This document shows positions 51,977 to 61,811 of a stretch of DNA of 64,000 nt, in pieces. The stretch's first letter is position 1. Each line of letters starts with the position of its first letter. The stretch is from positions 26,533 through 90,532 of the forward strand of contig CANQVF010000006.1 in the NCBI GenBank assembly GCA_947627185.1. The letters are read 5' to 3'. This DNA is from an uncultured Clostridia bacterium (lineage in GTDB: Bacteria; Bacillota; Clostridia; TANB77; CAG-508). The position numbers and the translations under genes were made by a program. A model generated the notes under the pieces. The model was not told where the DNA came from. It saw only the letters and a program-made list of their open reading frames with translations, and made no database searches.

Positions 51977-54157
51977 ATGGGGATTATATATATCTTAACA
52001 TTAATTTTGCTTGGAATAAGCTTTATGATGTATAAAAAATCAAGTGAGAAATTGAATTTTATAAAATGGTTTATTATTTATGCTGTTTCTTTGTTTGGAT
52101 ATAACATATTTATAGGTATGATTTTAGGATTGCTTAATATTACTTCTTATATATGGCTTTTGTCAATTATAAATATATTAGTTACAGTTTTTTTAGGATT
52201 TAAAGCAGTAAAAAATAAAGATTTTCAAAAATATTATATTAGAAAAATAGATGTTGTAGCAGTTCTATGCATTTTTATAATTTTTGCTGTAATGTTTGTA
52301 AAAGATTTATATATTTTTAATGGTGATATATCTCATATGGCAATGGATTCTGCTGTACACTATAGAGCTGCAAAACATTATTCAGATAATTTAAAAATAT
52401 TTATAAATGTAGAAGATAAAACTTTCTTTAATTTTAATGTGATGCAAACAGGTGCTTATATAAATGATGGTATTTTTATGAATGTAATAAATAGTATTAC
52501 AGGAATAAGTCATGAATATTTATATCAAGCATTTGAAACTTTAGTTTTGTTTTTTAGTGGACTTGCTTTTTATGCATCATTTTGTGAAAAAATTGAAACT
52601 AAAAGAGGTTTAATAGCAAGTTTAGTATTATTTGCTCTTTATATATATGGTTATCCATATAATTCTTGGATTTATGGATTTTCATATTTATCAGTGGGAA
52701 TAATGATTATTGCTATTATGATTCCAATTGTAGAATCTTTATATTCTGATGAAAAAATTACTAAAAAGATAACTATTCCTTTAATATTTTTAGCAGGTAC
52801 AGGATTAATCTTTTCATATTGTTTATTTGTGCCAGCTGTTTTTTCAGCAATATGCATTTATTGCTTTGTAAAAGATTTAAGTTTAAAAGAAAAAACATAT
52901 TTAAAATTTTTCAAGAAAACAACTTTAATAATAACTGGTTTACTTTTATTAGTAACAATTGCTGGAATAGGATATTTAGTAATTCCAACATTTTTTATAA
53001 AAGGTCAAACAAATTTAGTTGATGCTATAAAACTTGGTGGAGGAATATACCCTGGAACATTTGAAAATTTAATTCCGTATACACCATTCTTTGTTTTATT
53101 TTTAATTGAGATTGTAAAAAGAATAAAAAATAAAAAAATAAAATATTTGGATGTTTTTGGAGTTTTTATAATTTTATATTTATTGTTATTAATTTTAGGA
53201 GTAAAACTTAATTTAGCATCAGAATATTATATGTATAAAGTATATTTTATAATGTGGATGGTTACATTTGCTATAACTATAGATGTAATAAATTCAAATA
53301 TTAATAAAAAAATATTTAGAATTGATGTAATAGTTATATTTATAATATATGCTCTTTTGATTGCTAATTCAGTTGCAATAATAACTAATATTAATTTAGC
53401 AGAACCTGGTAAATATTCTTTAGCAGATTTATATAGTATGTTTTTAGATAGAATTTTTACTATATTTAATATATTAATCTTTTTATTGTTAGCAATTTTT
53501 ACGGTATTACCTCAACTAATAAATAAAATTAATTTCAGCAAAATAACAGATAAAATATCTAATAAATTTAAGTCAGACAAAATAAAAGCTTTTATTCAAA
53601 AAATTTCAAATTTTGAAATTAAGAGAATATGCATATCTGGTTATGTTTTCGTAATTTTATGGGGAGTTTTTGTTTGTGGATGGGTTTGGTTAAAATCAGG
53701 ACATCTAATAAGTGAAGAAACAAAACATAATTTACCAAATTTTGTTGGAATTTATTATAAAGAGAATTGTGAAAACAGGAAGTTAATAGATTTAACACAA
53801 AATCTTAATTCAAATCAAATTAAATTATTGAAATATGCAAGAGAAAATTTAAAAGATATGACAGTAGAAAATACAGAGCTTATGACAAAAGGATATTATC
53901 CTAGAATTTGGTCAGTAGCAATGCTAGAATTTTCAAGTGATAAAATAGAATATGGACAAGTTACTCAAGATACAAAAATTTATACTTTAAAAGATGCTTT
54001 AGATGATAGTGAAAAAATATATATTGTAAAATTGGTTTCTAGAGATGCAAACGATATGAAACAATATGAAGAAGATTTAAAAGATGCAAAACAAAATGAA
54101 AAAGTAGATATAGTTTATGAAAATGAAAATGGATATGTAGCTAAAATTAATAGATAA
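51977..54157 (+). CDS. GT-C-like polytopic membrane protein, paralog A
   Basis: MAMDSAVHYRAAKHYSDN..MQTGAYINDGIFMNV; many TMs. Confidence 0.7.
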   Translation: MGIIYILTLILLGISFMMYKKSSEKLNFIKWFIIYAVSLFGYNIFIGMILGLLNITSYIWLLSIINILVTVFLGFKAVKNKDFQKYYIRKIDVVAVLCIFIIFAVMFVKDLYIFNGDISHMAMDSAVHYRAAKHYSDNLKIFINVEDKTFFNFNVMQTGAYINDGIFMNVINSITGISHEYLYQAFETLVLFFSGLAFYASFCEKIETKRGLIASLVLFALYIYGYPYNSWIYGFSYLSVGIMIIAIMIPIVESLYSDEKITKKITIPLIFLAGTGLIFSYCLFVPAVFSAICIYCFVKDLSLKEKTYLKFFKKTTLIITGLLLLVTIAGIGYLVIPTFFIKGQTNLVDAIKLGGGIYPGTFENLIPYTPFFVLFLIEIVKRIKNKKIKYLDVFGVFIILYLLLLILGVKLNLASEYYMYKVYFIMWMVTFAITIDVINSNINKKIFRIDVIVIFIIYALLIANSVAIITNINLAEPGKYSLADLYSMFLDRIFTIFNILIFLLLAIFTVLPQLINKINFSKITDKISNKFKSDKIKAFIQKISNFEIKRICISGYVFVILWGVFVCGWVWLKSGHLISEETKHNLPNFVGIYYKENCENRKLIDLTQNLNSNQIKLLKYARENLKDMTVENTELMTKGYYPRIWSVAMLEFSSDKIEYGQVTQDTKIYTLKDALDDSEKIYIVKLVSRDANDMKQYEEDLKDAKQNEKVDIVYENENGYVAKINR

Positions 54158-54214
54158 ATTTTAAAATATTTTATAGATTTTAAAAATCTAAATTAAGTTT
54201 AAGGAAGAATTAAA

Positions 54215-56053
54215 ATGGGAATTTTTTATATCTTAACTGTAATTGCAATGCTTGTTACTTTTGTAGTCGTTAAAAAAAGTGATAAAATTTTAAATTTGGT
54301 AAATTGGATTATATTATCTTTAATTTCTTATTTAGGATTTAATATTTTTATATGTATGCTATTTGGAGCTATGAACATTACAACAAATTTATTATTTTTA
54401 TCAATAATAAATTTGATTGTGTCATTAGGATTTGGATTCAAAATATTTAAAGATAAGAAAATTCAACAATTTGAAATAAGAAAAAAAGATCTTATAGCTA
54501 TAATAGTATCTGTTTTTATTGTTTGCTATATGGCGGTTAATCAATATAAACCTCTTGCTAAAACTATGGCAAATGCATCAGTAGATTCAAGTATGCATTA
54601 TAGTGCAACAACACATTTTGCAGATAATATGAAAATTTTATCAAAAATAGATAATCAAACAGGATATAATTTTAAAACTATGCAAACAGGAGCATACATA
54701 AATACTGGTATTTTTATGAATGTTGTAAGGAGCATTTTTCCAGCTTTTAAAGATTATGTAACATTCAAAATTTTTGAAATGGGAATTTTATTACTTAACA
54801 TATTAGCATTTTACATGTTAATATCAGATAAATTAAAAACAAAAGGAAATGTTGTTTTTGGTTTATTATTTTTAATTTTGTATGGATTTGCATATCCATA
54901 TACTAGTTTATTATATGGATTTTCATATTTAAGTATATCAATTACTTTCGCAACAGGATTGTTTTATTTGGCAAAAATATATGATGAAAATAATGTGAGT
55001 TTTCCTATAATATTAAGTTTAATTATACTTATGGGTATAGGAATAATCTTTTCATATTGCTTATTTGTTCCAGCACTATTTTCATTTATTTGTATATATG
55101 TATTTTTAAAAGATTTAAAAAAAGAAGAAAAAACATATTTAAAATTTTTCAAGAAGTCAACACTTTTAATTACGGGATTACTTTTAATAGTAACATTTCT
55201 AGCAATATGTTATTTAGTAATTCCAACTTTTACAGATAGTGATCAAAACAAATTAACTGATGCAATTGGTTTTGTTGGAGGTAGTTATAAATCTTTATAT
55301 CAAGATTTCTTATTTTATATACCTTTTGTAATACTATTTATTTATAAAACTATAAAAGAAAAGAATGTAAATTATCAAATAGTTTCATTAGCTCTTTTAA
55401 TTTTTCAAACATTTATAACATTTTTAGGGTTAATAAATGGAATAGTATCAAGTTATTATTATTATAAAATTTATTATATAATTTGGACTTTATTAGTAGA
55501 TATTGCAGTTGAAGTTTTATGTGATATAAAAGAAAATAAAGAACTAGGTGTAGTTTTAAAAACAGCAGTAGTTACGTGGGTTTGTTTAATTTGTTTTGCT
55601 ATAAGTGGATGTGAAGAAAAATTATATACTAAAAATCCTACAATAATGGAAATACCAACAGAGGCAAGACTTTCAAAATTAGCAGGAATTTATTATGATA
55701 CAAATATTTATGGTATAAAAAATATTAATGTATCTTGTTTAGTAAATGAATACAGGCTTGAAATTGCAGAGCAAATGGGAAAACAAAGTGATATGACTTT
55801 AAAAAATATGTTAGTAGGAGGAATGAATACTAACTGTAAAGCTTGGATGTATGTAATTTCTGGAATTACATCAGGTGGAGAAACAATAAATGATTTACAA
55901 ATAGCTGTTGTTGAAACTAATATTGAAGATTGGATGAAAAAAGAAGATAAAAAATATTTTGTTTTATATGATGAAGCAAATACTTATGAAAATACTGATG
56001 AATATGAAGTTGTATTTAGTAATAGAGCAGGTGTTATTTTAAAGAAAAAATAA
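54215..56053 (+). CDS. GT-C-like polytopic membrane protein, paralog B
   Basis: ASVDSSMHYSATTHFADN..MQTGAYINTGIFMNV; tandem paralog of 51977. Confidence 0.7.
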   Translation: MGIFYILTVIAMLVTFVVVKKSDKILNLVNWIILSLISYLGFNIFICMLFGAMNITTNLLFLSIINLIVSLGFGFKIFKDKKIQQFEIRKKDLIAIIVSVFIVCYMAVNQYKPLAKTMANASVDSSMHYSATTHFADNMKILSKIDNQTGYNFKTMQTGAYINTGIFMNVVRSIFPAFKDYVTFKIFEMGILLLNILAFYMLISDKLKTKGNVVFGLLFLILYGFAYPYTSLLYGFSYLSISITFATGLFYLAKIYDENNVSFPIILSLIILMGIGIIFSYCLFVPALFSFICIYVFLKDLKKEEKTYLKFFKKSTLLITGLLLIVTFLAICYLVIPTFTDSDQNKLTDAIGFVGGSYKSLYQDFLFYIPFVILFIYKTIKEKNVNYQIVSLALLIFQTFITFLGLINGIVSSYYYYKIYYIIWTLLVDIAVEVLCDIKENKELGVVLKTAVVTWVCLICFAISGCEEKLYTKNPTIMEIPTEARLSKLAGIYYDTNIYGIKNINVSCLVNEYRLEIAEQMGKQSDMTLKNMLVGGMNTNCKAWMYVISGITSGGETINDLQIAVVETNIEDWMKKEDKKYFVLYDEANTYENTDEYEVVFSNRAGVILKKK

Positions 56054-56103
56054 TTATATAATATATTTGTATTAAAATTTACTATTAGAAAATGGGAGAA
56101 AAG

Positions 56104-56991
56104 ATGAAAGTTGCAGAAATTATAGTAAACTATAATGATGTAGAAGATACAGAAAAATACGTAAAAAGTATTTCTAATTTTTCTATTATAGATAGAATAG
56201 TAGTCGTAGATAATTTATCTACGACTGAAAATGCTTATTCTAGATTGAAACAATTAGAAAATAGTAAAATAAAGGTAATTAAATCAGAAAAGAATGGCGG
56301 TTATAATTATGGAAATAATTTCGGAATAAAATATTTAAAAAGTTTAAACGAAAACTATGATTATTATATTATTTCAAATCCTGATATAGACATATCTCAA
56401 GATGCAATAAAACATTGTTTAGATGAAATAGAAAAAGATGAAAAAATTGCAATTATTGCACCAAGAATGTTTAATAAAGAAAATAAACCAATTAGAAGAA
56501 GTAGTTGGAAAATAAGAACATTTTTGCTAGATGTTGTGCATTCTACTAGATTTTTAGAAATTCTTTTTTATAAAATACTTAGAAATGGAGAATATTCAAT
56601 CAAAGATTATGAAAAAAAATTATTAGAAGTAGAAGTTATATCTGGTGCATTTTTTATTATAAAAAGTGAAGTTTTAGAGAAAATTGATTTTTTTGATGAA
56701 AATGTGTTTTTATTTTATGAAGAAGATGTATTAGCCAAAAAAATTTTAAAAGAAAATTATAAAACTGTTTGTTTAACTAATGAAAAGTTTGTTCATTATG
56801 AGAGTCAAACTATTGGAAAAACTTTTAGTTATTATAAAAAAATGTTACAAATGTATAAAAGTAAAATGTATTATCATGAAAACTACAATAATATAAATGT
56901 ATTTCAAAAGATAATTTTTATGTTTCTTTTTTTACTAAGAAATATAGAACTTATAGTTGAAATTCCAATGAGAAAAATTTTAAAAAAATAA
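56104..56991 (+). CDS. GT2 (rhamnosyltransferase-like)
   Basis: AEIIVNYNDVEDTEKYV, ISNPDIDIS, FLFYEEDVLAKKI. Confidence 0.9.
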   Translation: MKVAEIIVNYNDVEDTEKYVKSISNFSIIDRIVVVDNLSTTENAYSRLKQLENSKIKVIKSEKNGGYNYGNNFGIKYLKSLNENYDYYIISNPDIDISQDAIKHCLDEIEKDEKIAIIAPRMFNKENKPIRRSSWKIRTFLLDVVHSTRFLEILFYKILRNGEYSIKDYEKKLLEVEVISGAFFIIKSEVLEKIDFFDENVFLFYEEDVLAKKILKENYKTVCLTNEKFVHYESQTIGKTFSYYKKMLQMYKSKMYYHENYNNINVFQKIIFMFLFLLRNIELIVEIPMRKILKK

Positions 56992-56999
56992 AAAATGAA

Positions 57000-57056
57000 G
57001 AGTAATTTATAATAAAAAGTGTGCAAAATTTTAATTATTGAATTACTCTTTTTTTA
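57000..57056 (+). terminator. Terminator at end of glycan locus
   Basis: AAGAGTAATT ... GAATTACTCTTTTTTT. Confidence 0.75.
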
Positions 57057-57102
57057 TGTATTTTAAAAGAATTACATTTATGTTAAAACTTTATAAAAAA
57101 TA

Positions 57103-57131
57103 TTGTAAAAATATACTATATGTGATATAAC
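57103..57131 (+). promoter_or_regulatory. SigA-type promoter of rlmN
   Basis: TTGTAA-17-TATAAC. Confidence 0.55.
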
Positions 57132-57161
57132 AATCGCATATAAGTATACTTGGGGGAACTA

Positions 57162-58196
57162 TTGAAAAAAAATATAAAAAATTATAATTTAGATAATTTA
57201 AAAGAAGAGCTAATTAAATTAAATGAAAAGCCATTTAGAGCAGAACAAATTTTTAAATGGTTATATGTAGAAAAAGTAACTTCTTTTTCAGATATGACAA
57301 ATTTATCTTTAGAACTTAGAAAAAAATTAGAAGAAAATTATTCTTTAGGATTATTTAAAATAGAAAAAAAATTAGAATCTATTGATGGTACAAAAAAATA
57401 CTTATTTGATGTGCAAGATACAGAAAAAAATTTAATTGAAAGTGTTTTAATGAGTTATCATCATGGATTTACAGCTTGTGTATCAAGTCAAATTGGTTGC
57501 AAGATGGGATGTAAATTTTGTGCTTCAACAGGAATACCTTTTTCTAGAAATTTAGAAGCTGGAGAAATTATTCAGCAAATACTAGAAATTGAAGAAGAAG
57601 AAAATCTTAAAATTTCTAATATTGTATTTATGGGAATTGGTGAACCTCTAGATAATTACGAAAATGTGATGAATGCAATTAGCATCATAAATAATCCAAA
57701 AGGATTAAATATAGGTGCAAGACATATTAGTATTTCAACTAGTGGTTTAGTTCCAAAAATATATGATTTAGCAGATAAACAAATTCAATGCACATTATCT
57801 GTTTCTTTACATAGTAGTAATAATAAAACAAGAAGTGAAATGATGCCTGTAAATAATTTATATCCAATAGAAGAATTAATAAAAGCATGCAAATACTATA
57901 TAGAAAAAACTAATAAAAGAATATCATTTGAATATGCTTTAGCTAAAGATAATAATGACAATATAGAAGATGCAAAACAATTAGTTAAATTATTGCATGG
58001 AATGCTTGCACATGTAAATTTAATTCCAATAAATAAAATAGAAGATGGAAAATATACCAAAAGTACAAATGAAAATATAATTAAATTTAGAGATTACCTT
58101 AATGATCATGGAATAGTGGCTACAATTAGAAGAGAACTCGGTTCTGATATATCAGCTGCCTGTGGTCAATTGAGAAAACAGAACTTGAAAGATTAA
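57162..58196 (+). CDS. rlmN: 23S rRNA/tRNA adenine-C2 methyltransferase (radical SAM)
   Basis: CVSSQIGCKMGCKFCAST, FMGIGEPLDNYENV, HISISTSGLVP; TTG start (57150 alternative). Confidence 0.96.
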   Translation: MKKNIKNYNLDNLKEELIKLNEKPFRAEQIFKWLYVEKVTSFSDMTNLSLELRKKLEENYSLGLFKIEKKLESIDGTKKYLFDVQDTEKNLIESVLMSYHHGFTACVSSQIGCKMGCKFCASTGIPFSRNLEAGEIIQQILEIEEEENLKISNIVFMGIGEPLDNYENVMNAISIINNPKGLNIGARHISISTSGLVPKIYDLADKQIQCTLSVSLHSSNNKTRSEMMPVNNLYPIEELIKACKYYIEKTNKRISFEYALAKDNNDNIEDAKQLVKLLHGMLAHVNLIPINKIEDGKYTKSTNENIIKFRDYLNDHGIVATIRRELGSDISAACGQLRKQNLKD

Positions 58197-58209
58197 AGAG
58201 GTGAGGTAA

Positions 58210-58974
58210 GTGAGAATTTTAGCAAAGTCTGATATTGGAAAAGCTAGAGATATGAATCAAGATAGTTATTACATATCAGATTTGGAAAAAGATGAATTAA
58301 AATTATATATTTTGGCAGATGGTATGGGCGGATATAAAGGTGGAGAAATAGCTAGCTCTTTAGCAGTTGCTAATGCTAGAAATTATATAATTAATCATTT
58401 CAAAAAGACTAAAAAAGATAGAGAAAGTATTTTAAAATTATTAAGATATGCTATAGAATATGCTAACATGATGGTATATGAAAAATCACAGGAAGATGAA
58501 GAATTAAAAGATATGGGTACTACTTTAGATATCTGTTTAATATATAATAATAAAGTATTTATAGGTCATGTTGGTGATAGTAGAGTTTATAGAATTCGTA
58601 AAAATATAATTAGAAAACTTACAACAGATCACAGTTATGTAGAAAAATTAGTAAAAGAAGGAACAATATCTAAAGAAGAAGCTTTTAATCATCCAAAAAA
58701 GAATATGTTAATGAAGGCATTAGGATGTAATTCACTTGTTGAGCCAGATGTTATATGTAAAGGATTCTTAAAAGATGATATATTACTTATGTGTTCAGAT
58801 GGATTAACAAATATGTTAAAAGAAAATGAGATATACAATTTGTTATTAAATAATCCAGATCATCCAGAAGAAGCTTTAATAAATAATGCAAATGAGTTAG
58901 GTGGATACGATAATATAACGGCAATTATTATAGACAATATAGAGATTAGTGAAGAAGAAACTAAGGAGAGATAA
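58210..58974 (+). CDS. prpC: PP2C-type Ser/Thr phosphatase
   Basis: SDIGKARDMNQDSY, LADGMGGYKGGEIAS, GHVGDSRVY, LLMCSDGLTNM; GTG start. Confidence 0.95.
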   Translation: MRILAKSDIGKARDMNQDSYYISDLEKDELKLYILADGMGGYKGGEIASSLAVANARNYIINHFKKTKKDRESILKLLRYAIEYANMMVYEKSQEDEELKDMGTTLDICLIYNNKVFIGHVGDSRVYRIRKNIIRKLTTDHSYVEKLVKEGTISKEEAFNHPKKNMLMKALGCNSLVEPDVICKGFLKDDILLMCSDGLTNMLKENEIYNLLLNNPDHPEEALINNANELGGYDNITAIIIDNIEISEEETKER

Positions 58975-58977
58975 GTT

Positions 58978-61020
58978 ATGAATCTTATTGGTAAAATGTT
59001 GAATAACAGATATGAAGTCCTAGAAAAAATTGGAAATGGTGGTATGGCTACCGTATATAAAGCTAAATGTCATGTATTAAATCGATATGTTGCAATAAAA
59101 ATTTTAAAAGATGAGTTTACAACAGATAGCGAATTTATAAAAAAATTTAATAGTGAAGCACAATCTGCTGCAAGACTTGCTCATCCTAATATAGTACAAA
59201 TATATGATGTTTGTAATGAAGATAATTTATATTATATAGTAATGGAACTTATTCAAGGAAAAACTCTAAAAGAAATAATAACAGAAGATGGTATTCTTTC
59301 TTGGAAATGGTCTGTAAATATTGCAATACAAATTGCTTCGGCTTTAGAAACAGCACACAAAAATAATATAATACATAGAGATATAAAGCCACACAATATA
59401 ATAATAACAGAAGATGGTATTGCAAAAGTAACAGATTTTGGAATAGCAAAAGCAGTTTCAAATTCTACTATAACAGCTTTTGGAACAACAATAGGATCTG
59501 TTCATTACTTTTCTCCAGAACATGCAAGAGGTGGATATACAGATGCTAAATCAGATTTATATTCATTAGGTATTGTTATGTATGAAATGCTTACAGGAAA
59601 AGTACCTTTTGATGCAGACACACCTGTATCTGTTGCATTAAAACAAGTTCAAGAGGAACCAGTAGACCCAATGAATTATAATCCAAACATACCAATTAGT
59701 GTAAATAGAATTATTTTAAAAGCTATGCAAAAAGATCCAAATCTTAGATATCAAAATGCAACAGAAATGCTTAAAGATTTATCTTTAGCTCTAAAAAAAC
59801 CAGATGAAGATTTTGTTATATTAGCAACTAGAAATGATGATTCTCCTACACAAAAAGTTCCTACAATATATGAATTAGAAATGGAAAAAAATAATGACAG
59901 AAAAGCACCAAGAGTTGAAAATAATAATAACAATAAGAAAGAAGGCAAAATAAAAGCTTTTTATACTAAACATAAATGGGCTAAACCTGTTACAATTATT
60001 TTAGTTTCTATTCTTATTTTTATAATAGCTATGTATGCTACAATAGCTGTATTAAATGGAACAAGACCTAATCAAGTAGAAATACCAAATGTTTCTGGTG
60101 CAGAAAATGCAGAAAGAATGAAAAAAGATGCAGCAATTAAAGTTTTAAATGATTTAGGCTTTAAAGATATTACTGTAGAAGAAGAATATAATGATGAAAT
60201 AGAAGAAGGATATGTAATTTCACAATCACCAGAATATCAATCTAATTATAGATTTAATTTAACTCAAAAAATTAAATTAGTAGTAAGTAAAGGACAAAAG
60301 ATTGTTACTTTACCTAATAAAATGATTGGTAAAAACATTAGTGATGTAAAAAAAGAATTAGATGAATTAGAATTAAAGTATGAAATAAAAGAAGAAACTA
60401 GTGAAAAAGTAGAAAAAGATATTGTTATAGATGTAGATCCTGAAGAAGGAGAAGAAATTACAGCAGCAACAACAATTAATCTTGTTGTTAGTTCAGGTAG
60501 TGCATATAAAGATGTAATAGTTCCAAGTGTTTTAAATGAAACACAAGAAAACGCAGTTAGTAAATTAACAGCTTTAAACTTAGTTGTAAATGTTAGTTAT
60601 GAAGAAAATGCATCAAAATCAGATGGTATTGTTACATCTCAAAGTGTAAATCCAGGAAAAACATTAAAAGAAGGAGATAAAATTGAAGTTGTTGTAAATA
60701 AACAACCTACAAGGTCAACATTAACTGTAAATGTAAATTTGCAATCTTTAATGGGATATACGGAACCTGCTCCAACAGTTCAAAATACAGCAGATGGTAA
60801 TACTGTTACAACAACTCCAGAAATACCAAAAGCAGCTGTAAAAATTGAAGTAGGTGAAGATACAATATTAAGTGATAGTTATTCAATGACAAAAACTGAT
60901 ATATCTGCTTCACATACTACTTCAGGTGTAAAAGAATTAAAAGTAAAAGTAGATGGGGTAACTAAATATACTCAAACAATAGACTTTAATAAAGGTAGTC
61001 AAACAGTAAATGTAAAATAA
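58978..61020 (+). CDS. prkC: PASTA-domain Ser/Thr kinase
   Basis: IGNGGMATVYKAK, IIHRDIKPHNI, DFGIAKA; TM followed by three PASTA repeats. Confidence 0.96.
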   Translation: MNLIGKMLNNRYEVLEKIGNGGMATVYKAKCHVLNRYVAIKILKDEFTTDSEFIKKFNSEAQSAARLAHPNIVQIYDVCNEDNLYYIVMELIQGKTLKEIITEDGILSWKWSVNIAIQIASALETAHKNNIIHRDIKPHNIIITEDGIAKVTDFGIAKAVSNSTITAFGTTIGSVHYFSPEHARGGYTDAKSDLYSLGIVMYEMLTGKVPFDADTPVSVALKQVQEEPVDPMNYNPNIPISVNRIILKAMQKDPNLRYQNATEMLKDLSLALKKPDEDFVILATRNDDSPTQKVPTIYELEMEKNNDRKAPRVENNNNNKKEGKIKAFYTKHKWAKPVTIILVSILIFIIAMYATIAVLNGTRPNQVEIPNVSGAENAERMKKDAAIKVLNDLGFKDITVEEEYNDEIEEGYVISQSPEYQSNYRFNLTQKIKLVVSKGQKIVTLPNKMIGKNISDVKKELDELELKYEIKEETSEKVEKDIVIDVDPEEGEEITAATTINLVVSSGSAYKDVIVPSVLNETQENAVSKLTALNLVVNVSYEENASKSDGIVTSQSVNPGKTLKEGDKIEVVVNKQPTRSTLTVNVNLQSLMGYTEPAPTVQNTADGNTVTTTPEIPKAAVKIEVGEDTILSDSYSMTKTDISASHTTSGVKELKVKVDGVTKYTQTIDFNKGSQTVNVK

Positions 61021-61030
61021 AATATTTTAT

Positions 61031-61101
61031 AGAGACATACAGTAAAAATATACTAAAATGATTATAAAATTTTAGATTTAATTTTCTATATGTCTCTTTT
61101 T
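61031..61101 (+). terminator. Terminator
   Basis: AGAGACATA ... TATGTCTCTTTTTT. Confidence 0.6.
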
Positions 61102-61115
61102 TAAAAGGAGAAATT

Positions 61116-61778
61116 ATGACTGAAATATCAGCATCATTATTAACATTAGATAAAGAAAATGCTATTAAAACAATGTATAATTTAGAGGCAGGAAAAATAA
61201 ATTATTTCCATATAGATGTAATGGATGGAAAATTTGTAGAAAAAAACACAACAGAAATAATGAAGGATTATGCATTAACAGCTTCACATATTTCTAATTT
61301 AGGTTTAGATGTTCACCTTATGGTAGAAAATGTAGAAGAATTTGTTGATGAATATTCAATGTTAGAACCAAAAATAATAACTTTTCATATAGAAGCTATG
61401 AATAATAATGAAGAAAGAATAAAAAATGTAATTTATGAAATTAAAAATATTGGTTCAAGAGTAGGAATTGCAATTAATCCAGATACAGATATTGAGAAAG
61501 TAAAAAAATATTTACCATATATTCATATGATACTAATTATGACTGTTGTACCTGGAAAAGGTGGACAAACTTTAATAGCAGAAACTTTAGAAAAAGTGAA
61601 AAAAGTAAAAGAATATATAGATGAAAATAATATAGATATAGATATTGAAGTAGATGGTGGAATTAATGATGAAACATCAAATAAAGCAATTGAATGTGGT
61701 GCAAATATTTTAGTTTCTGGAAAATATTTAATTTCTTCTGAAAACATAGGAGAAGCAGTGAGAAAACTAAAAGAATAA
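61116..61778 (+). CDS. rpe: Ribulose-phosphate 3-epimerase
   Basis: ISASLL, FHIDVMDGKFV, LDVHLMVE, VDGGI. Confidence 0.93.
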   Translation: MTEISASLLTLDKENAIKTMYNLEAGKINYFHIDVMDGKFVEKNTTEIMKDYALTASHISNLGLDVHLMVENVEEFVDEYSMLEPKIITFHIEAMNNNEERIKNVIYEIKNIGSRVGIAINPDTDIEKVKKYLPYIHMILIMTVVPGKGGQTLIAETLEKVKKVKEYIDENNIDIDIEVDGGINDETSNKAIECGANILVSGKYLISSENIGEAVRKLKE

Positions 61779-61811
61779 TATAAATAATAATTATAAAAAA
61801 AGGAGGAGAAA

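Noticed and set aside
58210-61020. PrpC/PrkC pair as a novel signalling system
   Set aside because: Standard Firmicutes phosphatase/PASTA-kinase pair with canonical motifs.
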